From Paralithodes platypus (taxonomy: Eukaryota > Arthropoda > Malacostraca > Decapoda > Lithodidae), in assembly GCA_032716605.1 (NCBI GenBank), contig CM064552.1, forward strand, positions 9,631,338-9,695,337: a stretch of 64,000 bases of DNA, written 5' to 3'. Below, one piece after another: positions 10,876 through 22,058 of this stretch; the first letter of the stretch is position 1, and every line of letters starts with the position of its first letter. Position numbers and translations under genes: made by a program. The notes under the pieces were generated by a model, which was given only the letters and a program-made list of their open reading frames with translations, searched no databases and was not told the origin of the DNA.

Positions 10876-11197
10876 TTAAGGGGAGATCTCCACTTGAGGG
10901 ATTTTTTTCTTGACCCCTTTCTCCCTCATGTTTAGCCCCATTGCTTTTGATATTATAAAACGTTTACCCCATTAGTTTAGCGATTTTAAGAACTTTCACC
11001 CCATATTAAGACCTTTCGTGCAATTCAGGTGTCGATTTTATCCTGGCGAGCGATAGCGAGCCTGTAATTTAAGAGGAACCGGCCTTCGGCCGGGACATTT
11101 TTCTACCGAAAAATGTACAAATTTATCTTGGGACTCAGGGGGGTGTAATTTTAAGCTTGATGGAGGTCTAGGGAACAAACTAGATACATCCCCTTAA
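10876..11197 (+). mobile_element. Family A MITE, full copy
   Basis: 322 bp, TTAA both ends, core and both hairpins perfect (CCGGCCTTCGGCCGG). Very close to the copy at 40815-41138, suggesting recent spread. Confidence 0.92.
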
Positions 11198-11400
11198 GGT
11201 AAATGGAAAAAACAAAACAAATAAACACCAAATAATAAACTTCGTATAGGAGCAATAAAATAATCTTTGCTGTTATCGTAGCCTAAATCAGCAACAAACA
11301 AAGTTGGTGAGTAACTAAGATGGATTAAAGGAAGGCGGGCGAGCAGGGAAAATAGATTATAGGATGGCAGAGGAAAAAGTGGTGAGGGAGGGGGAGATGG

Positions 11401-11520
<120 letters not shown>

Positions 11521-11559
11521 GAGAGGAGGAGGAGGAGATGGATGCATGCAGGAGATATG

Positions 11560-11874
11560 AATGTACAGTCGCGTGCAAAAGTCATGTTCGACCTTCACAA
11601 TATTAACTTTATTAGAGGATTATCGTATGTATAGGAGTCATATCAAGGGATTTGACAGTTAAAGGCGGTAATATTGAAAGATGTCGTAATTAAAGGTGTC
11701 GTATTTAAAGGAATCAACTGTACATAGTCATAGTTAAGGTGGTTATCAAAGCCATGACTTGTATCCCATTCCTTCCTTTTATTATGGCTACCGTTATAAC
11801 TTTTTGCTTCATATTGTCTTCACTGAAAATGGTAGGACTCTCACATTTAGTGGACAATTAACCGTATGTACAGC
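11560..11874. other. No gene seen
   Basis: Contains short phrases GTCGTAATTAAAGG / GTCGTATTTAAAGG around 11683-11710, possibly a decayed tandem, but nothing coding. Confidence 0.45.
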
Positions 11875-12209
11875 TTAAGGGGAGATATCCACTTGGGGGA
11901 TTTTTTCTTGACTCCTTTCTCCCTCATGTTTAGCCCCATTGTTTTCCTAATGTTAAGACGTTCGCCCCATTATTTTGACGATTTTAATAACTTTCAACCC
12001 ATTTCTGTCAATTTTAAGACCTTTCGTGCCATTTAGGTGTCGATTTTATCCTGGCGAGCGATAGCGAGCCTGTAATTTAAGAGGAACCGGCTTTCAGCCG
12101 GGACATTTTTCTACCGAAAAATGTACAAATTTATCTTGAAAGGGGCTCAAGGGGGTGTAATCTTAAACTTGAAGGATATCTACGGACCAAACTAAAAACC
12201 TCCCCTTAA
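11875..12209 (+). mobile_element. Family A MITE with compensated hairpin
   Basis: TTAA both ends. The GC hairpin at 12087-12101 reads CCGGCTTTCAGCCGG: the innermost C-G pair of the family has become T-A, keeping the stem closed. The AT hairpin is perfect at 12104-12123. Confidence 0.92.
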
Positions 12210-12365
12210 AGGGGGAAGTCATTTTTGAAGAAGAGACTCTGTTAGCTCTATCTAATTAGAGTGTGGTATTGTTTGGATCCACCTTTGTTTCGCCCTATTA
12301 CTTTGGTGGTTTTAATTCATTTTGGTGAGGATAAGATATTTCGGCCCATTCTGACAGTCACAAGG
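12210..12365 (+). mobile_element. Highly degenerate family A-like fragment
   Basis: Directly abuts the previous copy. Boxes such as TTTCGCCCTATTACTTTGG and GATAAGATATTTCGGCCC resemble the 31-bp repeats, but no core or ends remain. Confidence 0.4.
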
Positions 12366-12921
12366 ACTGCTTTACTTAAATATTTAATTTACAGAAATTA
12401 TACTGAAAAGCTGTACCGGTATATATTCTAAAGAGGTAAAATATAAAATGCTGGAAGGATGGGAGGCAGATGGGAGGGAAAGAGAGTCATATATTACCTA
12501 GACAAATGGAGAGAGGGCCGTGTGTGAGTAATTTAATTAAAGGAAAGGTACCATACAGCATATATTAAAGGGAGAAGCATTATTGAAGGAAATATTCACG
12601 CTAAATTCGACCGTGGAAGTGAAACGGAAACTAAAATGCTCGAAAATGGGGTAAAAAAATGAAATGAAACACAATACATCCAAATAAAGAGAAGGCCGTG
12701 AGGGAAATGGGGGTGCAAGAGCCATATCTAATCCTGGAGGAAGAATGGAAGGCATGAAGATTGAAGGGAAGTATCATCTAACTCCTAATAAGATCAATTA
12801 CAGCTCTATATAAAGTAGTAATATACAGTACTAAATGAATATATTTAAGAACCCATTGAACAGATCTCATATATAAAGACGCCATTTTATTAGCAGAGAT
12901 GTTAAACAGAGACGTCGTATA
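12366..12921. other. No gene seen; purine-rich then AT-rich
   Basis: Includes a TACCGGTA palindrome at 12414-12421. A phrase near 12700 (GAGCCATATCTAATCCTGGAGGAAGAATGGA...) recurs near 13530, on either side of the P and A elements, so an older repeat was probably split by them. Confidence 0.5.
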
Positions 12922-13134
12922 TAATCCTTCATTACCGGCGACGTCTTCGTAATTTTATGCTGGCTATAATTCGATGATTTTGTGCAGTTTAAAAAAATAT
13001 CTGTGGTAGTTACAGGGTTTATTGAAATAGTTTGATGCCTTATAATTGCTAGAGGTCCTTCATAAACTGCATAAAATCGTCTAATAGTAGCCAGAATATA
13101 GTGAAAAGTACATCACCGGTACTGAAGGGGTTAA
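12922..13134. mobile_element. Family P MITE, nearly full copy
   Basis: Left CCTTCATTACCGGCGACGTC and right ATCACCGGTACTGAAGGGGTTAA are inverted. Inner GGCTATAATTCGATGATTTT and AAAATCGTCTAATAGTAGCC also pair. Its region near 13060-13075 is a recognisable unoccupied relative of the site where a family B copy sits in another P element (54442). Confidence 0.75.
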
Positions 13135-13200
13135 AAGAAAGTTAAAATATATTATAAAAATAGAGAAAATTAACTTAATTGAGGAGATGGACGTGAGGGT

Positions 13201-13480
13201 GATGGGGGTTTATGGGTCGCTTTTCTGGTCCCCCTTCTTCCTCATGTTTAGCCCCATTAGTTTTCAGATTTTACGACGTTCGGCACATTTGTTTGGCGAT
13301 TTTAAGACGTTTCGCCCCATTTCTTTGTCAATATTAAGACATTTCGTGTCATTTAGGTGTCATTTTTTTCCTGGCGAGCGATATCGAAAAATGTATAAAT
13401 TTATCTTGGAGGAGGGTCTTGAGTGGTGCTCTTTTTAAGATTGATGGAGGCCTAGGGAGGAAACATAAAACAAAACAAAA
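13201..13480 (+). mobile_element. Family A MITE with internal deletion
   Basis: Three 31-bp boxes lead into GGCGAGCGATATCGAAAAATG. A deletion fuses the first half of the core to the 3' arm of the AT hairpin, removing the GC hairpin. The termini have eroded. Confidence 0.7.
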
Positions 13481-13780
13481 AAATGATAAAAAATATAGAT
13501 AAATTATCAAATAAATACACCCATTAAGAGAGCCATATATAACCCTGGAGGAAGAATGGACGGCAGGGGGAGTGAAGGAAAGGATCATTTAGCTCCTAAT
13601 GAGATAATAAGCATTCAACGTAATAGGAAGGGTGAAGCTAATTGTTGACTTAATTGCCTAATTTATTGGTTTTGTTACTCTATTATTCTTTTTATTCGTT
13701 ATTTTCTCATTACATTGAGTTGATAATGGGATAATATGTATGGGTGAAATGGAAAGGGAAAACTTGTATGTACCGGTACA

Positions 13781-14102
13781 TTAAGGGGAGGTTTCCACTT
13801 GAGGGATTTTTTTCTTGACTCCTTTCTCCCTCATGTATCGCCCCATTGTTTTTCTATTTTTAAGACGTTATTTTGACAATTTTAAGAACTTTCGACCCAT
13901 TTCTGTCAATTTTAAGACCTTTCGTGCCAATTAGGTGTCGATTTTATCCTGGCGAGCGATAGCGAGCCTGTAATTTAAGACCGGCCTCCAGCCGGGACAT
14001 TTTTCTACCGAAAAATGTACAAATTTATCTTGAAAGGGCTCAAGGGGGTGTAATCGTAAGCTTGATGGATATCTAGGGACCAAACTAAAAACCTCCCCTT
14101 AA
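13781..14102 (+). mobile_element. Family A MITE, full copy
   Basis: TTAA both ends, core intact. The GC hairpin reads CCGGCCTCCAGCCGG, with five closed pairs and a mismatched innermost pair. Confidence 0.9.
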
Positions 14103-14130
14103 AAATCATCTTGTGTGTCTTTATAACACC

Positions 14131-14289
14131 CTCTCAGCTCCCCGCCATGGAGTGGCTTCGGTCACCCAGGCTTTATTGTGGTCGGCAGGGAGGGTTCTGT
14201 GAGGGCGCTCGTTTATGGCCTTGGCCTTACTCGGGGCCTTGGGGCTGTTCGGCCAGGCAGCTTGGGGAACAACAACAACAACAACAACA
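14131..14289 (+). mobile_element. SINE-like element with (AAC)n tail
   Basis: Ends GGCAGCTTGGGGAAC(AAC)n. The last about 50 bp recur at 57062-57138 with the same tail. Shared 3' sequence plus a variable trinucleotide tail is a retroposon signature. A longer 5' part is present here (CTCCCCGCCATGGAGTGGC onward). I see no convincing tRNA boxes. Confidence 0.6.
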
Positions 14290-14311
14290 TTATATTACTT
14301 ATATTATAACT

Positions 14312-14445
14312 ATACTCTGGGTTTTTTTTTCCAGCTGATGATAAATTGAATCCCTTAGCAGCTAATTTCTCGATACTTCATGACTAATATGCAACTGTTA
14401 TGTCTCTGCATCATATTAAGACCAAGTTCATATAATTAGCACCAT
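14312..14445 (+). mobile_element. Family F MITE, partial
   Basis: Starts CTGGG-(T)n-CCAGCTGATGATAAATT, then TCCCTTAGCAGCT, and reaches TCTCTGCATCATATTA. The same order is seen in reverse at 21515-22058 and 46768-46905, and forward at 30715-30835. Confidence 0.6.
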
Positions 14446-14827
14446 ACTTCACTACAAAATCTTCACAAAGTAACTGAGAAATGTTGATGAGAACTTTACA
14501 ATTGACCGTCAGTGGAAAAGAAACAGACTATAGTTGATAATGAGTGAATTTATTATAGGTGCTGGAATGGTGGAATGGAAGAACAATGGCGCATCTACCG
14601 TAACGCAATCGAACTAATTATTTTATATATTATTTTATTTATATGTATTTGTTTTCTTGTAATGTTATTGGTTTTGTAATTGTGCATAATTGTGTGGAAG
14701 TGTGTGAATGTTTTTTTTATTAATTTGTATTATTATTGTCTCCATCATCAAAGCTGGACGGTGTTTATGTTTTTCCTTCTGTTTGTCCGTTTGTCTGACA
14801 AACAGTCTTAAAAAGTTATAAATCGAT

Positions 14828-14833
<6 letters not shown>

Positions 14834-14889
<56 letters not shown>
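14834..14889. repeat. (CT)n microsatellite
   Basis: Abuts the 5' break of the LINE fragment that follows, as GA/CT runs also do at 5820, 45378 and 60918. Confidence 0.97.
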
Positions 14890-14891
<2 letters not shown>

Positions 14892-15350
14892 GCTTTACAA
14901 CGCTTTACAACGCTCCAATACGGCCTCTCCTGGAGTATGCTGTTCAATTCTGGTCTCCAGCACTCAGGAAAGATATAGAGCGACTGAAAAGAGTACAAGC
15001 TAGGGCTAAAACTTATTCCATCGCTTAGAAGAATTAACTAAGAGGACTGGTTGAGATCTTTTGATCTCTTCCCGTTGGAGACCCGCAGACTACAAGGTCA
15101 GCTCATTGAAGTTTTTAAAATACTTAATGGGTTTGACAATGTGGATTATAGCAAAATGTTTAGCCTCAATATGAATACAACACGCAACCATGGCTGGAAA
15201 TTATAATTGAACAAGTTCAGCACTAGTATCTGTGGAAACTTTCACATATAAGATCTGTTCTACCTGGAACAAACTTCCCTCCGAAGTTGTAAATAGTTCT
15301 TCAATAGAGCAGTTCAAGAAGAGAGTAGATATAATTTTGCACACTCTGTA
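14892..15350 (+). pseudogene. LINE reverse transcriptase C-terminal fragment
   Basis: Encodes [19 protein letters not shown] and [10 protein letters not shown], then after frameshifts FPLETRRLQGQLIEVFKI and LNGFDNVDYSKMF. This is the post-palm region of a CR1/L2/Rex-like non-LTR RT. Stops and indels show it is dead. Confidence 0.85.
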
Positions 15351-16015
15351 AAGAGTGTAGTGCACTAAACAGTCTCTCTCCTTCCACTTCGAGTATCTCC
15401 TCGGAATGGATCGCAAGGTCCCTGAGATGCTAACTATTCCGTGTAGCTCCTTGTAACTCTCTCTCTCAGTTGCCACCCGCCAGCGACTCTTCACCATATT
15501 TACGATCTCTCCTGCTCCTCCCACTTCCTTCCTTCCTCCCCTTCTCTCCCGGGATTTATTCACCAGTCGTATTCCAGCTCTCTGATTATCTACTAGAACT
15601 TTTTTGTTTTGTTTATGTTCTCGTAAGTGTGATGTATTTATATGCTATAGAGGATAGCTTGATTAGTTATTTCTCGCATAGCTGTATATACGAAAAGAAA
15701 TCCTTCGAGTTGTTTTTAGTATAGCTGTATTAAAAGAAAAAGCATACAATATAGAAATGTCGTAGAATAATATAAAATAACAATATAATGAATATATATA
15801 TAACACATGCATCCTATCTCTACCCGACTTAGGCTATATATATATATCTGGCAATAACTTTTGCTTGCGTAGGACTTTTTTGACATTTCAAGAGGTTTTC
15901 GCTCGGAAAACAGTTCTACGGTACATTTACAGTTTCTGTCAAGTAATTCGTACATTTGAAAGAGCCATTAGGATTTAAAGATTTTGTTGTTTATGTATTT
16001 ACTCAGGCACATTCC

Positions 16016-16054
<39 letters not shown>

Positions 16055-16114
16055 TATACTGTATATATATTCCAGAAGGTTTAATATTTAGACCCTCATA
16101 GATTTATTGTTTGG
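15351..16114. other. No gene seen; probable LINE tail then AT-rich DNA
   Basis: 15351-15560 continues pyrimidine-rich from the LINE and may be its 3' UTR. The rest is AT-rich with a short AT run at 15797-15847 and a poly-T run at 16019-16046. Confidence 0.45.
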
Positions 16115-16329
16115 TACAGTCGGCCAAATAAGTGATGTCGCGGCACCAAATATATATCGATCAATAAGTGGTATCAACACTATCTAAGCATTAATTCATC
16201 GTTGCAAGTGAGTTATACAAACATGTTCCTATCTTTACACACCCTATTCATCATTAAAAAGACATTAATACCGCGCACAGCAAGCAAAACTTAATGACAG
16301 CGGAGACGCGACTTATTTGGCCAACTGTA
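16115..16329. mobile_element. TA-flanked MITE, Tc1/mariner-like
   Basis: Flanked by TA on both sides. The ends are inverted: CAGTCGGCCAAATAAGTGAT against the complement of CAGTTGGCCAAATAAGTCGC. TA target duplication with a CAGT start is typical of the Tc1/mariner group. About 215 bp, no transposase. Confidence 0.75.
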
Positions 16330-16346
16330 CATTATATGGTGTTGAC

Positions 16347-16567
16347 TTGACCCGTTGCGAGTTTCAGGCTATAAGGAAGGTGGAGCCGTAAACATCGCTA
16401 TTAAACAGAAGTTCAATAACAATTTAGGTTTCTGATGGGTAAAACGTCTGATCAATTGGTTTGTGTATTCATAAATGTACCACAACCGTATTTTAGCTGG
16501 TAATTCAGCTAAACATTTATGTCTACAGCTCCAACTTCCTTATAGAACGAAATTTGCAAGTGGTCAA
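16347..16567. mobile_element. TIR MITE (GCTATAAGGAAG family), copy 1
   Basis: Inverted ends TTGACCCGTTGCGAGTTTCA / GCAAGTGGTCAA and inner CTATAAGGAAGGTGGAGCC / GCTCCAACTTCCTTATAG. Second copy at 24187-24424. About 220 bp, no coding capacity. Lies only 17 bp from the TA-flanked MITE. Confidence 0.75.
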
Positions 16568-16734
16568 TTTAGCTCGAGTCTTTCCGTTTTTCCCTGAATC
16601 GATAATAGCTATATGAATAGTACCGGTACTTAATTTTGTTATTGTCGTTATTGTTGTCTTTGTAAGACAGTTATGAATTAAATCTTCACTTTATGCATAT
16701 AGATACTAAGCTGAAATCTGACCCCGTCACTGGT

Positions 16735-16880
16735 ATGTGATATACTAGAACTATGGTCTAGTAATTATAATTTGGCCAAAAATGTTGACCTTTAACCTCC
16801 ATGACTAAGCAATTACTAGAGTAATTGAGGAAATACATTTACCTATTGAAAATACCAAGCTAGTGAATAGACCATAGCCG
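16735..16880. mobile_element. Family E MITE, partial
   Basis: Shares ACCTCCATGACTAAGCAATT, ACTAGAGTAATTGAGGAAAT and GTGAATAGACCATAG-like text with 37845-38055 and 41572-41937. Ends undefined. Confidence 0.5.
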
Positions 16881-16889
16881 GTTTCTGAC

Positions 16890-17515
16890 TTTACCTTTTT
16901 CATCATTCTTATTTCTTTTCATTTTTTTTTTTCCTGAGAGTGGTGAAGGCAGTGGTGCCATACAACAGTGGTGGAACTGCCTTCCGGGTGAGGGACTGCT
17001 TTGGGTCTGCTCCTTCAGTACTAAGGGACATAATCCACTTAGTATAAATGGCACTGTGGAGTGGGTCAGTGGAGGCATGTCTGGGAGCCTGGAGGCAGTT
17101 TCTGCCATGGCCATCTCTTTTGGGGCGTGGACGTCAGATTGATGATGATGATGATGAATAGATGTGGTGGTTTACAGCCCATAGTCTTTTTTGAGTTACA
17201 GGCGTTAGGGGTAAACATTTCTGGCTTACTCATTGATCAAATTTATATGAAACATTTGAATATGTTATACAATTTGAGACACACTCTAAAACATTTATAA
17301 CATGACCTCTTCTCTTCCTTCCCTGCAAGTCGGGGAGGCAATACCATAAATTGCTGTACCACCACACACGCTGCTCGTGAATCGTCCTGGCGGGAGGTTG
17401 AGATTTGGCCAGTAGGTTGTAAGTTACGACAGGAGGTGGAAGTGATATATGTATACAGTACACGCCTGTTTATACCCAATCACGGGCCCGGATAATGTAA
17501 CACGAATCTTATGTG
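16890..17515. other. Unassigned; possible retroelement 3' end with (GAT)n
   Basis: 16920-17156 is GC-richer than its surroundings and ends in (GAT)n at 17141-17156, which looks like a retroposon tail. 17157-17245 carries family E-like phrases (GTTTACAGCC, GAGTTACAGGCG). No gene recognised. Confidence 0.4.
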
Positions 17516-17527
17516 ATGAGAGTGAGT

Positions 17528-17542
17528 GAATGAGTGAGTGTG

Positions 17543-17604
<62 letters not shown>

Positions 17605-17615
17605 CGTGCGTGCGT
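17528..17615. repeat. (GT)n/(GC)n microsatellite
   Basis: GAGT, then GT, then CG and TGCG repeats: a compound tract. Confidence 0.95.
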
Positions 17616-17792
17616 GCCTGTTCGATCATAAATTACACCGTAATGAGAGGCATAAAAGGTGAACTAATTAACAGCTTATTAAATGCTTAAAACATCCAAA
17701 TATGTCCCTAATAAGTAGACCGTTGTTTGTTATATTGCCCAGCTTTGGCGTTATTCGAGTAATGTTGGTGCGACAATTGATTTTGGCCAGAT

Positions 17793-17918
17793 TTATACAT
17801 TGATATATGCTGTTTATACATTGATATATGCTGTTTATACATTGATATATGCTGTTTATACATTGATATATGCTGTTTATACATTGATATATGCTGTTTA
17901 TACATTGATATATGCTGT
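17793..17918. repeat. 21-bp minisatellite, six copies
   Basis: Six identical units of TTATACATTGATATATGCTG plus T. The length is divisible by three, so frames through it stay open, but no gene is implied. Confidence 0.97.
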
Positions 17919-17980
17919 TTATATAAGAAACGTACGGTACATTGTGGTGTTCATATTCGATGCACGCACTTGAACACACA

Positions 17981-18360
17981 GCCCGTAGCCTAGTAGGTAG
18001 AGCTCTCGTCTCACACACGAGGGGTCGGGGGTTCAATCCCCGGCCGGGTGGAGACAAATTGGGCTTGTCTCCTTTCATGTGTTAGCCTCAGTTCACCTAG
18101 CTGTAAATAGGTACCTGGAATAAGTGGACGACGTTGTGACGTCCCATCTGGGGTTGGCAAAAATGGTACAAGGCGAGATGGGTATCATATGGTTCACCTA
18201 AGCTGATGGCTACCTAAACCTTCGGGCGAGACGGTACCGTCTATAGTGAGAATGGTACCATACAGATCCACCCTAAGCCTTCGTTTCCGATGTCGCCAAT
18301 TGGCTAAAAATACAGACTACACACACATCCACAGCCATTCCAACGATACATATAACACCT
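17981..18360 (+). mobile_element. tRNA-Val-headed SINE, copy 1
   Basis: The head is tRNA-like: A box TAGCCTAGTAGGTAGAGC, anticodon stem CTCGT (18005-18009), loop CTCACAC with anticodon CAC at 18012-18014, stem ACGAG, and B box GGTTCAATCCC. The body has a GTTCACCTAGCTGTAAATAG box and an inner CGTCCCATCTGGGG box, and ends near CAGCCATTCCAAC. A near-identical reverse copy lies at 43556-43936. About 380 bp. The T stem is imperfect and the region is repeated, so a working tRNA is unlikely. Confidence 0.85.
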
Positions 18361-18579
18361 ACACATATAGGAGGCGGGAAATAACGAGCATGCTCACTCC
18401 CGCAATACAACTAGAGTAAGTACAACTAGAGTAAGTACACCTTGAAGAAATTATCCGTACATTAGCGATTTTCGCACTCAGTCAAACAATATATTTTAGC
18501 TACTAGAGCCAGAGGACATTCATATGATTATGATCAATTAATATTTACCTTTAGCAGATATGATACCCATTTATTTACT

Positions 18580-18752
18580 GTTTTCTGACTATATTAGACC
18601 ATTTTATTCAGATTAAGAAGGGTATATAAAAGTGAGAGGGTTAATTGAGAGGCTTTACCCTTATAATTCCTACAAATCCTTACCTAAATTGTATAAAATC
18701 GTATAATGATACTCAAAATAAACTGTCAATATGCGTCACGATACTTAAAGAT
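18580..18752. mobile_element. Family P relic
   Basis: Contains ATTAGACCATTTTATTCAG and TAAAATCGTATAATGATACTC in inverted arrangement as in P elements. Ends are lost. Confidence 0.45.
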
Positions 18753-19004
18753 TTAAGTTGCATAAGATCTCAAGAAGTTAGCTCTACTTATTGGACAATT
18801 ATTATTTAATACTGAAGACGCTGATCTAACAGTATTTAAGTAATTTTAAGTTAACCCCATCAGCGCGATGACGTCCTTTTCGTGTTGTTTTTGTTACCAC
18901 TAGACAATTGTATGTACACTCGCATGCCATAGTCTCTAGCCCACTCATAAATATTCCTGGACTTCAAATATTTCTAACTATGGAAGTATATCTCTGGAAA
19001 CTAG

Positions 19005-19341
19005 TTAAGGGGAGGTTTTTAGTTTGGTCCCTAGATATCCTTCAAGCTTAAGATTACACCCCCTTGAGCCCCTTTCAAGATAAATTTGTACATTTTTCGG
19101 TAGAAAAATTTCCCGGCTGAAAGCCGGTTCCTCTTAAATTACAGGCTTGCTATCACTTGCCAGGATAAAAATCGACACCTAAATGGCACGAAAGGTCTTA
19201 ACATTGACAGAAATGGGTCAAAGGTTCTTAAAATCGTCAAAATAATGGAGCGAACGTCTTAAAATTAGAAAAGCAATGGGGCTAAACATGAGGGTGAAAG
19301 GAGTCCAGAAAAAAATCCCTCAAGTGGATATCTCCCCTTAA
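19005..19341 (-). mobile_element. Family A MITE with compensated hairpin
   Basis: TTAA both ends. The GC hairpin reads CCGGCTGAAAGCCGG on this strand, again T-A instead of C-G next to the loop. The core is mutated (GGCTTGCTATCACTTGCC). Confidence 0.9.
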
Positions 19342-19576
19342 TAAATACAATTGTCTATAAATCAACAACAAAACTATAATTATATAATATATACTATGAA
19401 TTGAAAAGCTAGTTATATCCAAAAATCAATCCAAATCATTATAACTGCATAGAGAAAACCCATAGGCGGTCCAGGAATTGTTATGAGTGGGCTAGATCGA
19501 GACTATGGTACCCGACTGTACTTTTATAGCCTAACGCCGAGACTCCATGGCATAAATTCTCGCACACTAAACCATC

Positions 19577-19963
19577 TTAAGGGAGCCCACCTCGCTTTTG
19601 TTTTTCTCTTTCTCTCCCTCTGTCTTTGGCTTGTATCCATTGGGCCCCATTCAGCCTACTGTCTTAAGACGTTTACCCCCATCCAGGTGACAATATTTTC
19701 CTGACGAGCGGTAGCGAGCCAGCATATATATATATTTGTTTTGACAGTAAGCTAAATTTGTAAATTTTTCGATAGAAAAATGTCTCCGGCGAAGCCAGAT
19801 TTCTCCATACAATGCTGGCTCGCTATCGCTCGCCAGGAAGAAATCGACACTTGGATGGGGATAAATGTCTTAAAACAGTTGGCTGAATGGGGCCGAATGG
19901 ATACAAGCCAGGGAAAGAGAGAAAAGGAGAACAAGATCAAACAAGCCAGTGACCCCCTCATAA
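19577..19963 (-). mobile_element. Family B MITE
   Basis: Left end TTAAGGGAGCCCACCTCGC intact; right end eroded (CCCCCTCATAA). Both arms and both hairpins present, with one stem mismatch (GCCAGA). Confidence 0.88.
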
Positions 19964-20077
19964 AGTAATATTGCTGGTGTGTTGAAAGTGAGCCAGCTCT
20001 TAGCAGACTGTATTATTCCCATCAGCCAGATTAGCCTACCACTACTTCAAAGTTCACGTACCCGGTGTGAGGAGGTT

Positions 20078-20392
20078 GGGGGGGGGGGGGGGGGTATATG
20101 TTAAACTGCTTCATCATAACACACACAGTACACACACACGCACATACACACACGCAGAAACAGACAAACGCTACGCCGCACACATTCACGAACGTACGCA
20201 CACACATTCACGAACGTACGCACTCGCACACACATTATATCTATTAATCTGTCCGTGTATCTCTCTCTATCTCTCTCTCACTCACCCCCTCTCACTCTCA
20301 CTCACCCCCTCTCTCACTCTCTCTCACCCCCTCTCTCACTCTCACTCACCCCTTCTCTCACTCACTCACTCACTCACTCACTCACTCACTCA

Positions 20393-20442
<50 letters not shown>

Positions 20443-20465
20443 TAATGTGGGCAGCTGAGAGAATC
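20078..20465. repeat. Compound low-complexity tract (G-run, CACA, CTCA, CT)
   Basis: A G run (20079-20094), ACAC-rich sequence with two copies of ACATTCACGAACGTACGCAC, CTCACCCC units, then (CTCA)n and (CT)n. A second G run lies at 20473-20485. Confidence 0.9.
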
Positions 20466-20577
20466 ACATAGTGGGGGGGGGGGGGAGGCAGGCCAGCTGT
20501 CACAAGATATATTATGGTTTGGCCAACACTCGTACACTCACACACACTCATTCTTTTATTTCACTTTATTAAAGAAA

Positions 20578-20755
20578 GTGGCGAAGGAGGAGTGGGGAGG
20601 AGGGAGGAGGGGCCAGAAGAGGAGGGAGTAAAGGGGGGTGAGAAGAGGAGGAGCGTAGGGAGAGGAGGAGGGGAGGGGGAGAAGGAGGGGAGGGAGAGGG
20701 ATGGAATAGAGGTGGGGGGAAGAAGAGGAGGTGAGGGGGAGAAAAGAAAGAAGAG
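20578..20755. repeat. GA/GGA-rich low-complexity tract
   Basis: GGAGGAGGGGAGG-type purine sequence about 180 bp long. Frames through it are compositional. Confidence 0.85.
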
Positions 20756-20774
20756 AATACAAAGGAATACAAAG

Positions 20775-20965
20775 GAGAACAAACTGCAACAGACCTATTG
20801 GTCCTTACGGGGCAGTTTGGATATCTAAAACTACTAATCTACTGACTACGAGGTAGAGAAAAGGATAGCAAAGAAGAAGGCTCCTCCCCACCCACCACTC
20901 CCTCCAGCTAATGCTGGCATGGAAACAGATAGGAAAAATACCATGCAGTATTGAAAAACTGACAC
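20775..20965 (-). mobile_element. LINE family 2 3' UTR fragment
   Basis: Shares AGAAAAGGATAGCAAAGAAG and the CCTCCCCACCCACC phrase with 45060-45100, and the AACAGACCTATTGGTCCTTA box with other LINE tails. No coding part. Confidence 0.55.
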
Positions 20966-21086
20966 GGAAGAAGGCTGAGGAGAGGGAGGAGGGGGGAGAT
21001 GAGGAGGAGGGAGAAGAGGATGAGAGAGAGGAGGATGAGAAAGAGGATTGGGTTAAGAAAGACAGTTTGAAAATTATGGATAACAC

Positions 21087-21091
<5 letters not shown>

Positions 21092-21138
<47 letters not shown>
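21092..21138. repeat. (GA)n microsatellite
   Basis: GA run of about 47 bp after a GAGGA-rich stretch (20978-21050). Confidence 0.97.
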
Positions 21139-21139
<1 letters not shown>

Positions 21140-21514
21140 ACACACTTGCCACTGTCTGAGTACTAGGGGAGATATGAATAGCTTCCACAACTCCTATAGT
21201 GTTTAGTATATTTTGAAGGTAACATTGTGTTTGCATTTAATGTGTTCCATGGAATTTATTTGTTTATACTTATATGTCCATGTTTGTAGTATACGGCGTG
21301 CCTTGTAATATGTATGTATAGATAATTAATAGACATTTCCCCCTTCTTTTATATATATTATATACAGCACAATATTAGTCTACAATCTCTATTTTCTCTC
21401 TCCACCACTACCTCACAGTTTCTAATTTATATCAGACCTTGAGCCGGATTGGTTTATAGAGCCTCATTCGTGCTCTCCGAAGCAAGTCTAATATCAATTC
21501 GGTATCGCAGTTAG
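21139..21514. other. No gene seen
   Basis: AT-rich unique-looking sequence. A short TATATATTATATA run lies at 21351-21363. Confidence 0.5.
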
Positions 21515-22058
21515 TCTTTTTTTTTTTTCCAGCTGATGATAAATTGCCATGTTACTATATTGGTTACTCAGCTTTGACGTATATGTTGTAGCGAAATAGG
21601 TTGCTAATTATGACAACTTGGCAATAATATGACGCAGAGACATAGCGGTATCCTATTTTCCCATTAAGGGGAGGTATTTAGGTTGTTCCCTAGACCTCTA
21701 TCAAGCTAAAAACTACACCCCCTAGACCCCCTTTCAAGATAAATTTGTAAATTTTTCGGTAGACAAATTTCCCGGCCGAAGGCCGGTTCCTCTTAAATTA
21801 CAGGCTCGCTATCGCTCGCCAGGAAAAAATCGACACCTAAATTGCACGAACAGTCTTAAAATTTACAGAAATTGGGCGAAAGTTCTTAAGATCGTCTAAC
21901 TTATCTCCAAATCTTGACAACATTGTGGCTAAACATGAGGGAGAAAGGGATTCAGAAAAAAATCCTCCAGGTGGAAATCTCCCATTAACAATCGTGAAAT
22001 CAGATGCTAAAGGGATTAAAATTTACCATCAGCTGGGGGAAAAAAACCCCAGACTATA
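21515..22058 (-). mobile_element. Family F MITE interrupted by a family A copy
   Basis: The left edge has (T)n-CCAGCTGATGATAAATT. The right edge has TTTACCATCAGCTGGGGG, its inverse. The middle phrase TATGACGCAGAGACATA is shared with 46768-46905. A family A element sits at 21664-21988 in a TTAA that is single in the 46768 relative. Confidence 0.7.
21664..21988 (-). mobile_element. Family A MITE nested in family F
   Basis: TTAA at both ends (right end CTCCCATTAA). Core and GC hairpin intact. The paralogous unoccupied site at 46839-46842 supports insertion with TTAA duplication. Confidence 0.9.

Noticed and set aside
17981..18055. Functional tRNA-Val(CAC) gene
   Set aside because: Imperfect T stem, an identical head at 43936 attached to the same about 300-bp body, so it is a SINE head.
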